From an uncultured Gemella sp. (GTDB lineage: Bacteria; Bacillota; Bacilli; Staphylococcales; Gemellaceae): a stretch of DNA of 11,806 nucleotides. This document shows positions 7,483-11,806 of the stretch, one piece after another. A program made the translations under genes and the position numbers. Position 1 is the stretch's first letter. Each line of letters starts with the position of its first letter. The notes beneath the pieces are model-generated. The model saw only the letters and a program-made list of their open reading frames with translations, did not search any database and was not told where the DNA came from. Location of the stretch: positions 1-11,806 of the forward strand of contig CAKMQO010000117.1 of assembly GCA_927911695.1 (NCBI GenBank). The letters are read 5' to 3'.

Positions 7483-9597
7483 ATGAAAAAAAAATAATAT
7501 TAAATACGTTCTTATACCCGCATTTGCAGCTGCAGCGCTATTCCCTGTTTTAGCTAACGATAATCAAGCAAAAGCTAATGAGGACAAATCTGCTACACCT
7601 TCAACTATTAGTAAACCAGAAACTACTGGTGCAAAACCTGCTAGTGTTCCTACTACTAATAATGTTGCAGAAACAACACCTACTACTTCTGCTAGTCCAG
7701 CTAACAGTGTAAAACCGGACCCAGCAGTTAATATTGAATCATCTAATAGTGCAAGTGTTATTAATAACGAAACTGTTAAAACAAAAGCACCATTAACTGT
7801 AGCTGAATATAAGCAAAAAAGTGCTTTAGAACTTGCTCAATTAATTCGTGAGAAAAAGTTACTAGTACAGAACTTGTTGACTTAGCTTATAAAGTTATTG
7901 CAGAAGAAAATCCTAAATTAAATGCTGTACTAACAACAGAAAATGGGAAAATTCCAAAAGCTATTGTTGATGAAGCATATAGAACAGCTAAAGAAATTGA
8001 TAATCGTATTAGCGCTGGTAAACTAGCTGCTAATCCTGTAGATTGGAAAGAACAACCTTTCTTAGGTGTTCCAACTTTAATCAAAGGTCTTGATGAATTA
8101 AAAAATGGTGATTATACTAAAGGAGTATATCTAAATAAAGGAAAAATAGCAGATAAGAGTGGTCCTGTAGCCACAGAATTTGCTAAATTAGGTTTTGTTA
8201 TCCTTGGACAAACTAACACTCCTGAACTTGGTACTAGAAATATTACTGATTCAAAATTATTTGGACCTGCTGGTAATCCATGGGATCCTAGCCGTAATAC
8301 TGGAGGATCTTCAGGTGGTAGTGCTGGAGCCGTAGCTAGTGGTATGGTACCTATAGCTAGTGGTAGTGATGCTGGAGGATCTATCCGTATTCCTTCTTCA
8401 TGGACTGGTCTTATCGGTTTAAAACCAACTGGACATGTGGTTAAATTCCCTCTAGTAAAAAACTATCGAAGATGCTAAAGCATTCTTTAATAAAACTAAG
8501 ATTAGCAAACCTGATACATTAATCGAACCACCTAAAGACATTAAAAAAATTAAAAATTGCATATACTCTAAAAACTCCACTTAAAGATCTTGAATTAAGT
8601 GAAGTTGGTAAAAAAGCTATTTTACAAACAGTTGACTTCCTAAGAAAAGAAGGATTTACTGTTGAAGAGGTTAAAGAATTCCCTATCGATGGATACGAAG
8701 GAATTAAAACATATACTGTAGGTGCTATTGGTGAAGAAGGTTATGTTGCCGCTGTTAAAAATGTAACAGAACAAAACAAACGTCAACTAGATCCTGCGAC
8801 TTTTGCATTAGGAACATCTTCTTATATGGGGCCAAATGCTAACACTGATATTTCTTCAGTAAAACCATTATCTACATTTATAGATCAAATGAATGCATTT
8901 TATAAAAAATATGATCTATTCTTAGTGCCAACTAACGCGGTTACCGCTCCATCAAATGACAAAAAGGTTGATCCTTATGTAGATCCAGAAGTTGAAGAAC
9001 AACTATATAATATTAACAAAATTAAAGATCCAAAAGAAAGATTTAATTTATTAACTAAACAATGGTTACCGATGACAAGACGTTCTCCATATACTTGGGT
9101 ATTTAATTTATCTGGAAATCCAGCAATCTCTTTACCTACATATCTAAGTGATAAAAATCTACCATTTGGAGTTATGTTCGCTGCTAAAAATAACTCTGAG
9201 AAAATTCTTTTAGAAATTGGTCAATACTTCCAAGATAAACACCAATTCAAAATGAATCCTGCTATTAGAAATACAAATGTTTCAGAAAATGGAAATAAAA
9301 TCGGAATAAATGAAGACGGAACTAAATTTGAATACGCAGTTCCAACTTATGCACCTTCTGTTGCAGTAATTACCAACTTTAAATATCAACAATGGTACTG
9401 CTACTATTCCAAGTAAATCTGAAAATTCAAAAACTACTTCTGTTAAAGAAGATAATAAGGTATTGAAAACAAATAAATTAAATTCAATTTCTAAAACTCT
9501 TCCAAATACAGGAGAAAGCACAAACAACTTCCTATCAGCAATTGGACTTTCATTCCTTGCTTTAATAGGACTATTAAAACGCAAAAAAAATAATTAG
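7483..9597 (+). pseudogene. LPXTG-anchored amidase-signature enzyme, copy 1; about five frameshifts as sequenced
   Basis: A secreted hydrolase of C-N (amide) bonds, sortase-anchored to the wall. Order: signal peptide (KYVLIPAFAAAALFPV, likely cut near ANDNQAKA), about 70 residues of Thr/Ser/Asn/Pro-rich spacer, the amidase domain from TVAEYKQKSALEL, then LPNTG (9499-9513), a hydrophobic helix and KRKKNN. The Ser-cisSer-Lys triad is encoded at 8083-8085 (Lys in PTLIKGL), 8308-8310 (GGSSGGS) and 8380-8382 (GSDAGGSIR). Inferred breaks: +1 in A9 at 7486-7494, directly after the ATG; -1 in A5 at 7853-7857; +1 in A6 at 8457-8462; +1 in A5 at 8552-8556; and one extra base near 9378-9383. Comparison with copy 2 fixes the first four. 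Repaired, it is about 700 residues. It is listed as broken because it has most of the window's indels; sequencing error or true decay are both possible. The substrate is unknown. Confidence 0.82.
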
Positions 9598-9614
9598 TAT
9601 TTAAGTAAGTATAT

Positions 9615-9660
9615 ATAAATACGGTTAACTCCTATAGTTAACCGTATTTATTTTATTTTC
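9615..9660 (+). terminator. Intrinsic terminator after amidase copy 1
   Basis: A perfect 16-base inverted repeat (9615-9630 and 9636-9651, core TACGGTTAACT / AGTTAACCGTA) with a 5-base loop, followed by a T-rich tract to 9659. It lies 17 bases after the stop codon and makes the two amidase genes separate transcription units. Confidence 0.9.
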
Positions 9661-9748
9661 AAAAAATATTTTTCTCTATCCTTAACTACTATTCTATCTC
9701 TATGAAAAACCATTTTAATATTTTTTTCATTTTCATCTAACTATTTTC

Positions 9749-9777
9749 TTGATTGATAATCAGTATCGGAGTATAAT
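9749..9777 (+). promoter_or_regulatory. Promoter of amidase copy 2
   Basis: TTGATT (9749-9754), 17 bases, TATAAT (9772-9777). This is the same promoter as in copy 1, with 27 of the 29 bases identical. TAGGAG at 9821-9826 precedes the ATG at 9833 by 6 bases. Confidence 0.85.
9754..9768. promoter_or_regulatory. Fur-type dyad inside the copy-2 promoter spacer
   Basis: TGATAATCAGTATCG matches the Fur box TGATAATnATTATCA at 12 of 14 positions, with a perfect left half. It is placed exactly as in copy 1. No regulator gene lies in the window to confirm the assignment. Confidence 0.5.
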
Positions 9778-9786
9778 TGTATGTGG

Positions 9787-9804
9787 AAAGCTTTTTCAAG
9801 GTTT
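9787..9804 (+). promoter_or_regulatory. Stem-loop at the predicted 5' end of the copy-2 mRNA
   Basis: AAAGCTT-TTTC-AAGGTTT pairs at 6 of 7 positions with the same TTTC loop as copy 1. It begins 10 bases after the -10 box, at the same distance as in copy 1. Confidence 0.4.
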
Positions 9805-9832
9805 TAACAATTATTTAAAATAGGAGCTAAAA

Positions 9833-11806
9833 ATGAAAAAAAACAAAATTAAATATGTACTTATACCTGCCTTTGCAGCTGCAACATTATTTCCAGTAAT
9901 AGCTAACGATAATCAAGCTAAGGCAAGTGATGATAAAGTTACAACATCTTCTAACGTTACTACTACTAATGAAAAACCAACTAGTGTTGATACTACTGCC
10001 AATAATGTAGTACCAACTGCTACTAATACTACAGCAAACGATGTAACAGCAAGTACTACTAATAGTGAACCTGAAAACAATAAAAATAATGAGCCTACTA
10101 ATAGTACTGATGTTGAAAACAAAGAATCAACTAAACCAACTATACCTTTTACTGTAGCTGAATATAAACAAAAAAAGTGCTCTTGAACTTGCAAAACTAA
10201 TTCGTGAGAAAAAAGTTACTAGTACAGAGCTTGTTGACTTAGCTTACAAAGTTATTTCAGAAGAAAATCCTAAGTTAAATGCTGTTCTTACTACAGAAAA
10301 TGGAAAAATACCTAATGCTTTAGTAGATGAAGCATATAAAACTGCAAAAGAAATAGATGATAGAATTAAAGCAGGTAATCTTGCTGCGAATCCTATAAAC
10401 TGGGAAGAACAACCATTCTTAGGTGTTCCAACACTTATTAAAGGATTAGATCCAGTAAAAGATGGTGATGCTTCAAATGGTGTCTATTTTAATAAGGGGA
10501 AAGTATCAAAATTTAGTGGAGCAGTTGCTAAAGAATTCGCTAAACTAGGTTTTGTTATACTTGGTCAAACTAACTACCCAGAACTAGGTACTAGAAATAT
10601 CACAGATTCTAAATTATTTGGGCCCGCAGGTAATCCTTGGGATCCTAGTCGTAATACTGGAGGATCTTCAGGAGGAAGTGCTGGTGCTGTAGCCAGTGGT
10701 ATGGTTTCAATAGCGAGCGGAAGTGATGCTGGGGGATCAATTCGTATTCCTGCTTCATGGACTGGATTGATTGGTCTAAAACCAACTGGACATGTAGTTA
10801 AATTCCCTCTAGTAAAAACAATTGAAGACGCCAAAACTTATTTTGATAAAACACAAATTAGTAAACCTAAAACGCTGGAAGAAGTTCCAACTGATTTGAA
10901 AAAATTAAAAATTGCTTATTCACTTAAAACACCATTAAAAGATGTTGAATTAAGTGAAGATGGTAAGAAAGCTGTTCTAAAAGCTGTAGATTTCCTAAGA
11001 AAACAAGGCTTCACAGTTGAAGAAGTAAATGAATTTCCTATTAATGGTTATGAAGGTATTAGAACATATACAATAGGTGCAATTGGTGGAGCATATACTG
11101 CCCCTTCAAAAACTGCCACGGAAGATAATAAGCGTGATTTAGATCCTGCTACCTATGCATTAGGAACATCTTCTTATAGGGGAAAAACTGCTAATACTGA
11201 CGTAACTTCAGCTAAACCCGCCGCAGAATATATAAATCAAATGAACGAATTCTATAAAAAATATGATTTATTCTTAATGGCAACAAATGCTGTTACAGCA
11301 CCTTCAAATGATAAAAAAGTAGATCCATATGTTGATCCTACGATTGAAGAAAAACTTTATAATATCAATAATATTAAAGATCCAAAAGAAAGATTCGATT
11401 TACTTGTAAAACAATGGGAACCTATGATGAGAAGAACTCCATTTACATGGTTATTCAATTTAACAGGAAATCCTGCTATCTCATTACCAGTTTACAAGAG
11501 TAAAAACAACCTACCTCTTGGGGTTATGTTTGCGGGAAGAAACAATTCAGAGAAGATTCTTCTTGAAATGGGACAATTATTCCAAAACAACAATCAATTC
11601 ATATTGCACCCTAACGTGAGAAATACAGTGATACCAGAAAATGGTAACAAAGTTAGAGAAAATGAATATGGCACAAAATATGAATATTCAGTTCCTAGTG
11701 ATGCTCTTGTTGCTGAAGCTCTTAAGCCTTTCACTGGTAAAGTAGATGGTCTTTCTGAAATGGTAATAAAGTTGTTGTTGATAAAGACGGGAATGTTTCT
11801 GAATTC
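9833..11806 (+). CDS. Secreted amidase-signature enzyme, copy 2; two frameshifts, 3' end outside the window
   Basis: Paralogue of copy 1 with the same layout: signal peptide (MKKNKIKYVLIPAFAAATLF, likely cut near QAKA-SD), a spacer of about 70 residues very rich in Thr, Asn and Val, then the amidase domain. The first frame ends at 10186 because of an A7 run at 10170-10176. Removing one base continues in a frame open for about 1.6 kb, from 10176 to the window end, in which the triad is encoded at 10440-10442 (Lys in LIKGL), the GGSSGGS segment and 10737-10739 (nucleophile Ser in GSDAGGSIR). Near 11758-11760 one A seems missing: restoring it gives SENGNKVVVDKDGNVSEF instead of SEMVIKLLLIKTGMFLN. 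The C-terminal sorting signal would lie beyond the window, as inferred from copy 1. The enzyme's target, perhaps a peptide or wall-linked amide, cannot be read from sequence. Confidence 0.85.

Larger units (their letters stand above)
7386..11706 (+). repeat. Tandem gene duplication: two promoter-plus-amidase units
   Basis: The unit from 7386 (promoter, dyad, hairpin, ribosome binding site, signal peptide, amidase domain) repeats from 9749. Domains align almost without gaps, including long shared stretches such as FGPAGNPWDPSRNTGG. The spacer and the segment after the catalytic domain differ strongly. Each unit keeps its own promoter, and copy 1 its own terminator, so this is an old, diverged duplication, not an assembly repeat. 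Confidence 0.85.

Noticed and set aside
9282..10834. Minus-strand open frames at 9282-9584, 9913-10194 and 10574-10834
   Set aside because: All are antisense to the amidase genes, lack ribosome binding sites, and encode low-complexity or anti-GGSSGG-type sequence.
11801..11806. GAATTC at the window end as a cloning boundary
   Set aside because: It is in frame with the repaired amidase reading (GNVSEF), and GAATTC also occurs elsewhere in the window, so coincidence is sufficient.

Overview
The window is AT-rich DNA of low-GC Bacillota (Firmicutes) type. This rests on A/T-biased codons, AGGAG-like ribosome binding sites, sigma-A type promoters, two lipoboxes and an LPXTG sortase signal. Gene content is compatible with a Gram-positive coccus such as Gemella or a relative, but the genus is an inference. 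There are no RNA genes, insertion sequences or CRISPR arrays.

Layout. (1) 3-1571 (+) is the 3' part of a membrane-anchored glycerophosphodiester phosphodiesterase. It converges on (2), a five-gene minus-strand operon at 5992-1617, with a perfect bidirectional terminator between them. In transcription order the operon is a substrate-binding lipoprotein, permease 1, permease 2, ATPase (a YnjBCD-like ABC importer) and a divergent nucleoside hydrolase; every junction overlaps. (3) A 428-bp divergent intergenic region holds both promoters, two cre-like sites and several TACAAT-containing dyads. (4) 6421-7271 (+) is an e(P4)-type HAD acid phosphatase / 5'-nucleotidase lipoprotein with its own terminator. 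(5) 7483-9597 and 9833-11806 (+) are tandem paralogous, secreted, amidase-signature-family enzymes. Copy 1 ends in LPNTG plus a membrane and charged tail; copy 2 runs off the window. Each has its own near-identical promoter with a Fur-type dyad in the -35/-10 spacer and a stem-loop at the predicted 5' end of the mRNA.

How the genes may work together. A surface phosphatase, an ABC importer and a cytoplasmic N-glycosidase could form a salvage route: dephosphorylate a nucleotide-like compound outside, import it, split its glycosidic bond inside. This is inference from function and proximity. The amidases look like a separate surface hydrolase pair, possibly metal-responsive.

Caution on sequence quality. 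Eleven single-base indels, nearly all in A/T homopolymers, break five genes (ATPase, permease 2, phosphatase, both amidases), while four genes are intact. In each case removing or adding one base restores a family-typical protein, so base-calling error is the leading explanation. Real decay or slippage-based switching cannot be excluded from the sequence alone.
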